NCBI GenBank assembly: GCA_023416745.1
Contig: JAEZHF010000092.1
Coordinates: forward strand, 1-19,876
Source of the DNA: Bacillota bacterium
GTDB lineage: Bacteria; Bacillota; Clostridia; Christensenellales; SZUA-584
Reading direction: 5' to 3'
Length of the DNA stretch: 19,876 nucleotides
Shown: positions 7,035-14,440 of the stretch, piece by piece
Numbering within the stretch: the stretch's first letter is position 1
Layout of the letters: each line of letters begins with the position of its first letter
Program-made: the position numbers and the translations under genes
Notes under the pieces: model-generated
Told to the model about the DNA's origin: nothing
Database searches by the model: none
The model's input: only the letters and a program-made list of their open reading frames with translations

Positions 7035-7299
7035 GCCGGACGTCAAATATTACATACTCTTTGAGAACTATACCCACGGCATGGCGCTGCATGAGCTGAT
7101 GCTGGCGGACGGGATAACCCACCGCATTGCGCCCGCTCCCCGATCGATTCAGGGGGAGCTGTCCTGTGGTATGTCGCTGCTGGTCGCGCCTGCGCACATC
7201 GAAGCGGCAAGAGCCTGCATCGAGCGTCACGGCGCGCCGCATCACGGCATCGTGCCGCTGGCCGGGCAGATCGTATCCCGCCGGGACCGGTATTGCTGA
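7027..7299 (+). CDS. DUF3343-like small protein, copy 2
   Basis: A 90-residue protein that aligns in pattern with copy 1: THGMALHELMLADGI then RIAPAPRSIQGELSCGMSLL, with the carrier-type cysteine at Cys47 in LSCGM where copy 1 has AGCGM. It ends with a further cysteine as the last residue (Cys90). The ATG at 7027 overlaps the reductase stop by 8 bases and has no clear ribosome site, so translation probably depends on the upstream gene. It is the last gene of the locus. Assignment to DUF3343 is by eye from the paralogous copy and is a little less secure than copy 1. A role as carrier or as small partner of the reductase is inference. Confidence 0.82.
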   Translation: MTEPDVKYYILFENYTHGMALHELMLADGITHRIAPAPRSIQGELSCGMSLLVAPAHIEAARACIERHGAPHHGIVPLAGQIVSRRDRYC

Positions 7300-7337
7300 A
7301 GGCAGCAACGCGTCAGGATGAAAGGGATTAAAGCAAC

Positions 7338-7384
7338 AATAGTCCCCCAAAGCGACCTCGAAAAGCGTGCTTTTGGGGATTATT
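7338..7384 (+). terminator. Long hairpin after the selenium locus (candidate terminator)
   Basis: Left arm 7338-7353 and right arm 7369-7384 pair over 16 positions with one C-U mismatch and one G-U pair, around a 15-base loop. It begins 38 bases after the last stop codon. The right arm ends in ATTATT but is not followed by a pure T run, so it may act as a weak terminator or protect the 3' end of the message. Confidence 0.55.
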
Positions 7385-7530
7385 CGTATGGGCTGACAGC
7401 GGCGCGGCGTCAATGCCTTATGCCGGGAGGTCGGAAAGGTTCTCGGTCAGTTTATAAAAAAAGTTAGGCTTGTCGTTCTCCTATGATACCGTTAATATAA
7501 AATATTCGGATCACCCTATATCATTTAATT

Positions 7531-7559
7531 TTGAGAAAATGTGATAAATTTATTAAAAA
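7531..7559 (+). promoter_or_regulatory. Weak candidate promoter for the polyol transport operon
   Basis: TTGAGA and TAAAAA with a 17-base spacer, four of six matches in each box. If used, the binding-protein message would have a leader of over 200 bases. Other AT-rich hexamers nearby are equally possible, so this is only a placeholder. Confidence 0.2.
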
Positions 7560-7755
7560 TCATAAAAGATTATAATTAAATTCGTTCCTATCCACAAAAC
7601 AAAAAGATTTTATAAAACGCAAGTCTATCATTTTGAATGTTAATTAATTTATATATCGGTTGATTTGTATTATGATGAAGGCCGTATTTCTGAATTGTAT
7701 CTGAATCCCGACCGGATAGCACCTATCACAACAGTCAATAATGAATAAAACAGAT

Positions 7756-7773
7756 TTGCGGCTCACGCCGCAA
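7756..7773 (+). promoter_or_regulatory. Leader hairpin just before the binding-protein ribosome site
   Basis: A perfect seven-base stem TTGCGGC/GCCGCAA around a TCAC loop lies about 18 bases before the GGAGG ribosome site of the lipoprotein gene. It stands out in an AT-rich leader. It could stabilise the message or serve as a small operator; nothing in the sequence decides between these. Confidence 0.4.
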
Positions 7774-7802
7774 TAAACATAATGAGTAATGGAGGAAAGA
7801 GT

Positions 7803-8951
7803 ATGAAGAAATTACTGTTCGTGGTCCTGTCGCTCGTTTTATCGGTGGCGATGTTTGCCGGCTGCGGCGCAAACACACCCCAAGAGAGCGCACCGGCTGC
7901 GACCGAAGCACCGGCTGTGACCGAGGCACCGGCTGAAGAAAGCCCGGCTGCCGAGCCCGTTGAAGGTGCGGATAAGTTCCGCGTGGGCATTCTGTTCAAG
8001 ACTCAGAACAACCCCTACTTCGTAGACCTGTCCCAGAAGGCTCAGCAGTACTGCGAAGAAGCCGGGTTCGAAGTGGTTGGCAACCAGGATGCAAAGCAGG
8101 ATCTCGAATCCGAATTTGCTCTGATGGAACAGTATGTGTCTCAGGGCGTTGATCTGGTCCTTTGGAACCCGATTGACCCGAAGGGCTCTATCGCGGCTGC
8201 CGACCTGTGCTACGAAGCCGGTATTCCGCTGATCGGTATCGATAACCTGTGCCAGAGCGAAAACATGACGACGACGGTTTATTCCGATAACAAAGCCAAT
8301 GGTTACATGGCGGGTCAGTATGTCGGCAACAACTACTACAAAGGCGAGACCATCAATTCCATCCTGCTCTCTGGCGAGAAGGGCAACGCGGTTGGCCAGG
8401 AAAGACGTACGGGCCTGATGGCTGGTATCATCGGCTCCCGCGCTGGTCTCGACGAGACGGCTGCATGGGCAGCGGCTGAGACAATGAATCAGGAACTGAC
8501 CGACAGCGGCAAAGCTTACAACGAAGCGGCTGACTTCTACATCCTTGGACAGGGCTGGGGAAACTGGACGTCTGAAGAAGGTCTGCCGGCTGCAGAAGAC
8601 CTGCTTGTGGCTAACGCTGCTAAGGTTAACCTGGTGCTCGGTGAGAACGACAACATGCTGCTTGGCGCTATGACGGCTATTGAGAACGCTGGTCTGATGG
8701 ATCAGGTTTACATCGCTGCGGCTGCTGACGGTCAGAAGGAAGCTTACAAGCTGATCAAGGATGGCACGAAGTACATCGTAACGGGCCTCAACGCTCCTCC
8801 GGTTATCGCAAGAGGCGCTGTTGACATCGCGATCGATATCCTCGTGAACGGCGTTGATCCGACCAGCTATGAGCTGACCACGACGACTCCTCCGGCTGCG
8901 ATCACGATTGAGAACGTCGACGAGTTCTATGATCCCAACGCAAACTTCTAA
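7803..8951 (+). CDS. Sugar/polyol ABC transporter substrate-binding lipoprotein (RbsB-type fold)
   Basis: A 382-residue binding protein of the periplasmic-binding-protein type 1 (ribose/galactose-like) class. MKKLLFVVLSLVLSVAMFAGC is a lipoprotein signal with Cys21 as the lipid-anchored residue. Residues about 30-55 form a spacer rich in Ala, Pro, Thr and Glu, encoded by an 18-base tandem repeat. The ligand domain begins FRVGILFKTQNNPYF and includes GIDNLCQSENMTTTVYSDN, LLSGEKGNAVGQERRTG, LGENDNMLLGAM and TGLNAPPVIARGAVDIA. The ATG at 7803 follows GGAGGAAAGAG (7791-7801); an earlier in-frame ATG at 7782 would put the signal core too far in. It feeds the ATPase and permease that follow. The ligand is inferred to be a small sugar or polyol from the dehydrogenase and kinase downstream. 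Confidence 0.94.
   Translation: MKKLLFVVLSLVLSVAMFAGCGANTPQESAPAATEAPAVTEAPAEESPAAEPVEGADKFRVGILFKTQNNPYFVDLSQKAQQYCEEAGFEVVGNQDAKQDLESEFALMEQYVSQGVDLVLWNPIDPKGSIAAADLCYEAGIPLIGIDNLCQSENMTTTVYSDNKANGYMAGQYVGNNYYKGETINSILLSGEKGNAVGQERRTGLMAGIIGSRAGLDETAAWAAAETMNQELTDSGKAYNEAADFYILGQGWGNWTSEEGLPAAEDLLVANAAKVNLVLGENDNMLLGAMTAIENAGLMDQVYIAAAADGQKEAYKLIKDGTKYIVTGLNAPPVIARGAVDIAIDILVNGVDPTSYELTTTTPPAAITIENVDEFYDPNANF
7890..7943 (+). repeat. 18-base tandem repeat, about three copies, in the lipoprotein spacer
   Basis: Copies start at 7890, 7908 and 7926, each opening with GCACCGGCTG; the third diverges in its second half. They encode APAATE, APAVTE and APAEES. Copy number could vary between strains and alter the length of the surface tether. 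Confidence 0.85.
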
Positions 8952-8975
8952 GAACTGATACATCAGGTCATAAAA

Positions 8976-9016
8976 GAGATTGCACGCAATCGTACTTGTG
9001 CGGTTGCGTGCATCTC
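8976..9016 (+). other. Intercistronic stem-loop after the binding-protein gene
   Basis: Arms 8976-8989 and 9004-9016 form a 13-pair stem (GAGAT, one bulged T, GCACGCAA against TTGCGTGCATCTC) with a 14-base loop. No T run follows, so read-through into the ATPase gene is likely. Such structures commonly protect the upstream message and let the binding protein be made in excess over the membrane parts. Confidence 0.7.
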
Positions 9017-9065
9017 AATTAGGCTCTGGGCGGAACCTATATTGGAATTCACCGGGAGGTTTTTA

Positions 9066-10562
9066 ATGAGTGAAAATTATAAAGTAGAGCTGCTGGATAT
9101 CCAAAAGGCCTTCGGCGGTGTGCAGGCATTAAAAAACGGGAGGCTGCAGGTTAAGCCCGGGGAGATACACGGGCTTGTTGGAGAAAACGGCGCAGGTAAA
9201 TCCACACTGATCAAAGTGCTGTCCGGAGCCCATCGTCACGATGCAGGACAGGTTTTATTGGATGGTAAAGACGCAAATATACATTCTCCAAAAGATAGTA
9301 TTGACAAAGGTGTAGCTGTTATATATCAGGAGTTTATGCTGGCTCCTCATTTAACAGTTGCTGAAAATATTTTCATAGATCATCTGACGCAAAAAAAAGG
9401 GATTATCAATTGGCGGAGCTTGGCGAAGAGCGCTCAGGATCTGCTGGATGCCCTCGGTTTTGGAAATATATCGCCGATGACACTGGTCAGCGACATACCG
9501 GTGGCCCATCAGCAGGTTGTGGAGATATGTAAGGCGCTGTCCAGAAACGCCAAGGTATTGGTTCTTGACGAACCGACTGCTGTGCTGACATTTGCCGAAA
9601 TTGAGAAATTATTCGTTCTTCTTAACCAGCTCAAACAGGACGGCGTCAGCATTATCTACATTTCCCACAGACTTGAAGAGATATTCACCCTGTGCGACCG
9701 TATCACGATCATGAAGGACGGTGACTACATGGACACCGTTTTGGCCCAAGAGATTGACAAGGAAGGCCTTATCAACAAAATGATCGGCAGATCGATGACA
9801 GAAATGTTCCCGACACGAAAGGCGCAGATCGGCGATGTGGTGTTTGAAGCGAAGAATATATATGCGGGCAAGATGGTTAATGATGTCAGCTTTAATTTAA
9901 GAAGCGGCGAGGTTCTTGGTTTTGCAGGGCTGGTGGGTGCCGGCAGAACGGAGACGATGCGCGCCATATTCGGGGTGGACATTATGGAAAAGGGTGAGAT
10001 CACCTACTTTGGTCAAAGCCTCCGTTTCCGGTCTCCCAAACAGGCTGTTAAAAATGGGTTCGGGCTGCTGCCTGAAGACAGAAAGCGGCAGGGCGTGCTT
10101 CTTGACCAGTCGATTCGCGTGAACGCGACGCTGGCCGCGATTGACAAGGGCAAGAACAAGCTGGGCATATTCGACGCGAAGAAGGAAAAAGCGTACGTAC
10201 AGGACATACTCGCGCAGCTGAACACAAAATACAATTCAACAGAAGACAACGCGTCCAGCCTGAGCGGCGGAAATCAGCAGAAAGTGGCGCTGTCCAAATG
10301 GCTGGCGGCCGACTGCAAGGTGATCGTTCTGGATGAACCCACACGCGGTGTGGACGTGGGCGCGAAGGTGGAAATCTATAAGAATATCAACGACCTTGCG
10401 GCTAAGGGTGTTGCCATCATCATGATCTCGTCGGAAATGCCGGAGTTGATCGGCATGTGTGACCGGGTGATGGTGATGCGTTTTGGCAGCGTGGTCGGCG
10501 AACTGAAAAAGGATGAAATTACGGAGAGCAATTTAATAGCATTAGAAATGGGAGTGGCTTAG
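9066..10562 (+). CDS. Sugar ABC transporter ATP-binding protein, two ABC domains (RbsA/MglA type)
   Basis: A 498-residue cytoplasmic ATPase with tandem nucleotide-binding domains that powers sugar uptake through the adjacent permease. Domain 1 has the Walker A loop GENGAGKST (39-47), a Q-loop in IYQEF, a reduced signature IPVAHQQ as is usual in this subfamily, and Walker B VLVLDEPTAVLT (164-175). Domain 2 has a degenerate Walker A GLVGAGRTE near 288-296, the full signature LSGGNQQ at 399-405 and VIVLDEPTRGVDVGAK. This asymmetric pattern is typical of RbsA and MglA. GGGAGGT at 9054-9060 supports the ATG at 9066 over an in-frame TTG at 9042. The stop is one base before the permease start, so the two are co-translated. 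Confidence 0.96.
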   Translation: MSENYKVELLDIQKAFGGVQALKNGRLQVKPGEIHGLVGENGAGKSTLIKVLSGAHRHDAGQVLLDGKDANIHSPKDSIDKGVAVIYQEFMLAPHLTVAENIFIDHLTQKKGIINWRSLAKSAQDLLDALGFGNISPMTLVSDIPVAHQQVVEICKALSRNAKVLVLDEPTAVLTFAEIEKLFVLLNQLKQDGVSIIYISHRLEEIFTLCDRITIMKDGDYMDTVLAQEIDKEGLINKMIGRSMTEMFPTRKAQIGDVVFEAKNIYAGKMVNDVSFNLRSGEVLGFAGLVGAGRTETMRAIFGVDIMEKGEITYFGQSLRFRSPKQAVKNGFGLLPEDRKRQGVLLDQSIRVNATLAAIDKGKNKLGIFDAKKEKAYVQDILAQLNTKYNSTEDNASSLSGGNQQKVALSKWLAADCKVIVLDEPTRGVDVGAKVEIYKNINDLAAKGVAIIMISSEMPELIGMCDRVMVMRFGSVVGELKKDEITESNLIALEMGVA

Positions 10563-10563
10563 T

Positions 10564-11565
10564 ATGGAAAATGTTGCTGAAAAAAGAGAGAAGCTGACCT
10601 TTGTCAAGTTTTTACTCAGGTACAACACGCACATCATGTTCATAATGTTGTTTATCGTATGTACGCTGTTATCAACGGAATTCTTTACATGGAAGAACAT
10701 AGGAAACCTGATCAGACAGAATGCCGGTACAACGTTTATGGTGATGGGCATGCTGCTGGTCATTCTGACGGGTGGCATTGACCTTTCGGTTGGCTCGCTG
10801 GTGGCGGTCGGTTCGGTTTTTACGGCGTTTTTTTCCACGACACTTGGCCTTCCGATACTGCTTTCCCTGTTGATGGCCATTGTCGTTGCAACTGTCCTCG
10901 GCACGATTACGGGACTTTTGGTGGCCTATGCCAAAATGGCTCCGTTCGTCGCGTCGCTCGCCATGATGACAATGGCCCGCGGACTGGTGCTGTTTGTGGC
11001 AAACGGCGCGCCCATCATGCTGCCTGAAAACTCGATTGAGTGGATTTCCACGTATAAGATCGTTGCCGCAACCCCTGAGATGGCCTCTACTATTGGTGAG
11101 GTAACGCCGCTGTTGGGAGCGTTCTTGGCTGCGATCGTCGTCGTTATGTGGTTTATTATGAAGTACACATCGTTTGGCCGTTTGGTTTATGGCATTGGCA
11201 GCAATGAGACGGCTGTCCGTCTTGCCGGTATTAATGTCAGAAGAATTAAGATGTCGGTCTACCTGATTTCCGGCCTGTTGTGCGGGATCGCCGGTGTTCT
11301 GTCCGCCACGCGCTCCAAGGTGGGAGCGCCTGTGCTGGGTCAGGGCTGGGAACTTGATGCCATTGCATCCTGCGTTATCGGCGGTGCCAGCCTTGCCGGC
11401 GGAAAAGGGACTCCGGTAAAAGCATTGGTCGGCGTGTTCGTATTGGCTCTGATTGGGAATATCATGAACCTGCTCGCGGTTCCCTCTTATCCGCAGGACA
11501 TCATCAAGGGCGCAATCATCATCATCGCTGTACTGCTGCAGACGACATCCTTCCGAGATGAATAA
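10564..11565 (+). CDS. Sugar ABC transporter permease (RbsC type)
   Basis: A 333-residue multi-pass membrane protein of the branched-chain/ribose permease family, with roughly eight to ten hydrophobic segments. Family hallmarks are the LTGGIDLSVGSLVAVGS segment, RLAGINVRRIKMSVYLISG, and the ATPase-contact loop DAIASCVIGGASLAGGKG. It begins one base after the ATPase stop. Only one permease gene is present, as expected because RbsC-type permeases work as homodimers. Together with the binding protein and the double ATPase it makes a complete importer. Substrate specificity cannot be read from the permease itself. Confidence 0.95.
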   Translation: MENVAEKREKLTFVKFLLRYNTHIMFIMLFIVCTLLSTEFFTWKNIGNLIRQNAGTTFMVMGMLLVILTGGIDLSVGSLVAVGSVFTAFFSTTLGLPILLSLLMAIVVATVLGTITGLLVAYAKMAPFVASLAMMTMARGLVLFVANGAPIMLPENSIEWISTYKIVAATPEMASTIGEVTPLLGAFLAAIVVVMWFIMKYTSFGRLVYGIGSNETAVRLAGINVRRIKMSVYLISGLLCGIAGVLSATRSKVGAPVLGQGWELDAIASCVIGGASLAGGKGTPVKALVGVFVLALIGNIMNLLAVPSYPQDIIKGAIIIIAVLLQTTSFRDE

Positions 11566-11596
11566 GTACGTAAAAAAATAAGTTGGAGGATATATT

Positions 11597-12661
11597 ATGT
11601 CAAGAAATATGATGGGTTTGAACATATACGCTCCGTTCGATTACAGATATGAACAAGTGGGGCTGCCGGATGTTGGCGAAGGAGAAATCCTGCTCAAGGT
11701 TTCCGCCTGCGGCGTATGCGCCAGCGACACGAAAACTTATCATGGCGGAAAACGTGTCTGGGGCCAGTCTCCTGAGACGCAGTATATTCAGACGCCCGTG
11801 GTGGGCGGCCATGAATTTTTCGGAGAAGTTGTGGAAATCGGCAATGGTGTAACACATGTCGCGGTGGGCGATATGGTAGCGGTTGAACAGATTGTGCCCT
11901 GCGGCAAATGCAAATACTGCCTGGAGGGCAACTACTGGATGTGCAAGCCGCATGAGATCACGGGGTTCCGTTATGCATGTCCAGGCGGTTTTGCGGAGTA
12001 TTGCTTGCTGAACAAAAATACGCGCGTCTATAAGGTTCCCAAGGATTTCCCCGTCGAGTTGGGCGCTATTGTCGAACCATACGGGTGCGCGATGCACGCC
12101 GTGGATCGCGCAGAGCTGAAACATACGGACGTGCTGGTAATCAGCGGCCTGGGCGCAATCGGACTGGCTATGGTATCAATAGCAAAGAAGTATATGCCAA
12201 AAATGATCATCGGCTTGGATGTGCGCAAGAACCGCTTGGAAAAGGCTCTGGAGTTTGGAGCCGATTACGTGTTCAGCCCAGCCGAATGTGATGTGGTGGC
12301 GGAGATTAAAAAGCTGACCAACGATTATGGATGCGATAAGTATATTGAGGCATCGGGTCATCCCAGCAGCACCGAACAAGGCTTGGGAGCGATACGCAAC
12401 CTGGGCACATATGTCCAGTTCGGCATCTTTGCAGACGTGGTTCAGTTTGATCTGAACATTGTCGGCGATACCAAGGAGATCAACGTCCATGGTGCCCACC
12501 TGAGCCCCAACTGCTTTAAAGCGGTGATTGACGGCATGCTGGACGGAACGATCAGGACGGATGGCATCGTGACGCATGTTTTCAAGCTCAAGGACTGGGA
12601 AAAAGCATTTGAAACTGCGGAGAAGGATCCAACAGCGATCAAAGTTGCAATTATACCTTAG
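11597..12661 (+). CDS. Zinc-dependent alcohol/polyol dehydrogenase, erythritol/L-threitol dehydrogenase-like
   Basis: A 354-residue medium-chain dehydrogenase that oxidises a secondary alcohol with NAD(P). The catalytic-zinc motif CGVCASD (Cys41, with His72-Glu73 in GGHEF) and all four structural-zinc cysteines (Cys102, 105, 108, 116 in PCGKCKYCLEGNYWMC) are intact. A Rossmann turn GLGAIGLA follows in the middle of the protein. The segments DYGCDKYIEASGHPSSTEQG, GDTKEINVHGAHLSP and TDGIVTH recall tetritol dehydrogenases described from polyol pathways, so the product may be a ketotetrose; sorbitol, xylitol or arabitol remain possible. GGAGG at 11584-11588 precedes the ATG. It is 31 bases after the permease and so probably in the same operon. 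Confidence 0.9.
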   Translation: MSRNMMGLNIYAPFDYRYEQVGLPDVGEGEILLKVSACGVCASDTKTYHGGKRVWGQSPETQYIQTPVVGGHEFFGEVVEIGNGVTHVAVGDMVAVEQIVPCGKCKYCLEGNYWMCKPHEITGFRYACPGGFAEYCLLNKNTRVYKVPKDFPVELGAIVEPYGCAMHAVDRAELKHTDVLVISGLGAIGLAMVSIAKKYMPKMIIGLDVRKNRLEKALEFGADYVFSPAECDVVAEIKKLTNDYGCDKYIEASGHPSSTEQGLGAIRNLGTYVQFGIFADVVQFDLNIVGDTKEINVHGAHLSPNCFKAVIDGMLDGTIRTDGIVTHVFKLKDWEKAFETAEKDPTAIKVAIIP

Positions 12662-12931
12662 ACAAAGCCTCCTCTTTGTTAATGGAAGATAAGAACCAGG
12701 AAAGCCGTTGCACTGTTTTCACCATGGCATAGCATAAAGCAATGGCTTTCCGGTACTTATTTCATAGCTGCCCGGAATCAATATGGAACCAGCATTTGAG
12801 CAACTTCACTGTTTGTCGTCCAAAACTTATTAAGGGGACGCTTTTTATTTATCCGGCAATCAGCTATTATCAAAGAGATATTACATATGGCTGCGAATCG
12901 GCAGCAATCTGTACAGATAGGGGAGCATTAT
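12662..12931 (+). other. Structured 270-base gap between dehydrogenase and kinase genes
   Basis: No gene is supported here. Immediately after the dehydrogenase stop is a six-pair hairpin ACAAAG/CTTTGT (12662-12679). Then comes a longer one: arms 12695-12711 and 12739-12754 pair as ACC, GGAAAGCC and TTGC against GCAA, GGCTTTCC and GGT, with one bulge, one mismatch and a 27-base loop. Neither has a T run. The rest is AT-leaning up to the kinase ribosome site at 12919-12925; a TATTAT near 12865 could be a -10 box but lacks a good partner. The gap may adjust kinase expression by processing or an internal promoter. Confidence 0.55.
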
Positions 12932-14434
12932 ATGGGAAAAGCGAGCAGTTACTTTATTGGCGTCGATTTTGGCACGCAGGGCGTCAGGTGCGGGGTTGTT
13001 GACGCTGCCGGGTTGGTGGTGACCGCCAATGAGGTGCCGTATTCGACTCAATATCCGTTGCCGGGCTGGGCTGCGCAGGATCCGGCGGAATGGCTGATAC
13101 GTTTTGATGAGGTCATGCAGCAAAGTTTAAAGGATGTCGATCGCAATATCATAGAGAATATTAAGGGGATGACCCTTTGCACGACAGCGTCAACGGTGCT
13201 TCCGGTGGATAAGGACGGAAACCATCTGTATGAGGCGCTTTTGTGGATGGATAACCGCGCGAAGGAAGAGGCGGAATTCATCAACGCACAGAAACATGAT
13301 GTGCTCAAATACTGCGGCGGCGAGGTTTCTGTTGAGTGGATGATGCCAAAAATGCTGTGGCTGAAGAAACATCAGCCGGATATATACGACTCGATGTACC
13401 GGTTTGTGGAGCTGCTGGATTTTATGAACCACCAACTGACGGGAGAGTGGTGTTCTTCGATCTGTCAGGCGACATGCAAGGCTAATTATGTGAAAGACTT
13501 TGGAGAATGGGTGGAGGATTATTACCAGAGCATCGGTCTGGACTCCGGCAAGCTATGCAAAAATGTCGTCCGGCTGGGGGAGCCCGTCGGGCGTATCCGA
13601 AGGGAACTGGCACAGAGGTATTCGCTGCCGGAAGGCTTGATGATATATCAGGGAGGAACGGACGCCCATGTCGCCATGCTGGGGCTGGGCATACACAAGC
13701 CGGGTATGATGGGTGTTGTTATGGGGACGAGCTTCGTCCATCTCGCGTTTGCCGAAAAGTTTGTTTCCTTAAATGGCATCTGGGGCCCCTATAACGATCC
13801 GGTGGTGCCGGGGCTGTTCTGCTTTGAGGGCGGACAGGTGTCAGCCGGGTCCATCACGAAGTGGTTTTTGAGGGAGTTTGGCATCACGGGTCAGAACGGT
13901 TATTTGGATATGACCAAAGAAGCGGTGAATATTCCGCCCGGAAGCGATGGCATCATTACTCTGGATTTCTTCCAGGGAAACCGTACGCCATACAAGGACC
14001 CGAAAGCAAAGGGTGTGTTCTATGGGCTGACGTTAAGCCATACCAAAGCGCATATATTCCGGTCTATATTGGAAGGCATTGCGTTCGGGACCAAGAATAT
14101 TATTGACACAATGAATCAGGCAGATTTGGGTATAGAGTGTATCGTTGCGAGCGGCGGCGTGATTAAGAACCCGCTGTGGATGAAGATTATTGCGGATGTG
14201 ACCCAAAAACCTATACTGCTGACGAAGAATTCAGCGAACGCGGGCATACTGGGCTGCGCCATACTCAGTGCAATAGGCAGCGGCACGCATCGGGGCTTTG
14301 AGGAAGCTGTCGGCAATATGGTCGAGTTTACTGCATCTGTAGAACCGGATTTAGAAGAATATAAACGTTATGAAGAGCACTATGACAAATATTTAAAAAT
14401 CTATCAGTTGCTGAAGCCAATAATGTCATCATAA
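12932..14434 (+). CDS. FGGY-family carbohydrate kinase
   Basis: A 500-residue ASKHA-fold kinase that phosphorylates a sugar or polyol with ATP, here presumably the product of the dehydrogenase. The N-terminal phosphate loop is GVDFGTQGVRCGVVD (10-24); the substrate-domain segment PGWAAQDPAEW follows; the catalytic aspartate is Asp244 in QGGTDAHVAMLG. Later come GVVMGTSFVH, DFFQGNRTPYKDPKAKG, LEGIAFGT and the adenine-site VASGGVIKNPLWMKIIADV. The pattern resembles ribulokinase and xylulokinase relatives more than glycerol kinase. The ATG at 12932 follows AGGGGAG (12919-12925); an in-frame ATG at 12887 adds a non-conserved tail and has no good ribosome site. Exact substrate (ketotetrose, ketopentose or polyol) is not decided. 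The gene is convergent with the histidine kinase gene, 23 bases away. Confidence 0.93.
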   Translation: MGKASSYFIGVDFGTQGVRCGVVDAAGLVVTANEVPYSTQYPLPGWAAQDPAEWLIRFDEVMQQSLKDVDRNIIENIKGMTLCTTASTVLPVDKDGNHLYEALLWMDNRAKEEAEFINAQKHDVLKYCGGEVSVEWMMPKMLWLKKHQPDIYDSMYRFVELLDFMNHQLTGEWCSSICQATCKANYVKDFGEWVEDYYQSIGLDSGKLCKNVVRLGEPVGRIRRELAQRYSLPEGLMIYQGGTDAHVAMLGLGIHKPGMMGVVMGTSFVHLAFAEKFVSLNGIWGPYNDPVVPGLFCFEGGQVSAGSITKWFLREFGITGQNGYLDMTKEAVNIPPGSDGIITLDFFQGNRTPYKDPKAKGVFYGLTLSHTKAHIFRSILEGIAFGTKNIIDTMNQADLGIECIVASGGVIKNPLWMKIIADVTQKPILLTKNSANAGILGCAILSAIGSGTHRGFEEAVGNMVEFTASVEPDLEEYKRYEEHYDKYLKIYQLLKPIMSS

Positions 14435-14440
14435 CCAACC

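Larger units (their letters stand above)
7300..7802. other. Non-coding gap between the selenium locus and the polyol cassette
   Basis: About 500 bases with no supported gene. The first part carries the terminator-like hairpin at 7338-7384; from about 7450 the sequence turns strongly AT-rich. Possible promoter elements are TTGAGA (7531-7536) with TAAAAA 17 bases later (7554-7559) and a free-standing TATAAT at 7571-7576, but none is convincing. The motif AAAAGATT(A/T)T occurs at 7564-7573 and 7602-7611. A 49-codon frame (7318-7467) was seen and not accepted. No tRNA or recognised riboswitch was found. Confidence 0.6.

Noticed and set aside
5682..7046. Long 454-codon frame on the minus strand opposite the reductase gene
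   Set aside because: It is a shadow of a GC-rich gene: the plus-strand protein has conserved cysteine motifs, while the minus reading shows low-quality composition and no family motif or ribosome site.
817..7299. Search for selenocysteine codons (in-frame TGA) within the selenium genes
   Set aside because: Every catalytic or carrier position is an ordinary cysteine codon and each TGA seen is a natural stop followed by a coupled start.
7318..7467. Small forward frame of 49 codons after the selenium locus
   Set aside because: No ribosome site, no recognised motif, and it runs through the long hairpin at 7338-7384, which better explains the sequence.
7606..7625. Catabolite-repression (cre) site near AAAACGCAAG
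   Set aside because: It matches only the centre of the consensus and lacks the flanking symmetry; several mismatches.
7890..7943. Short regular repeats considered as a CRISPR or mobile repeat
   Set aside because: The units are contiguous, in frame and encode an Ala-Pro-Thr-Glu spacer, typical of lipoprotein tethers.
12742..13002. 86-codon forward frame across the dehydrogenase-kinase gap
   Set aside because: It overlaps the kinase start in another frame and lacks a ribosome site and protein-like composition.
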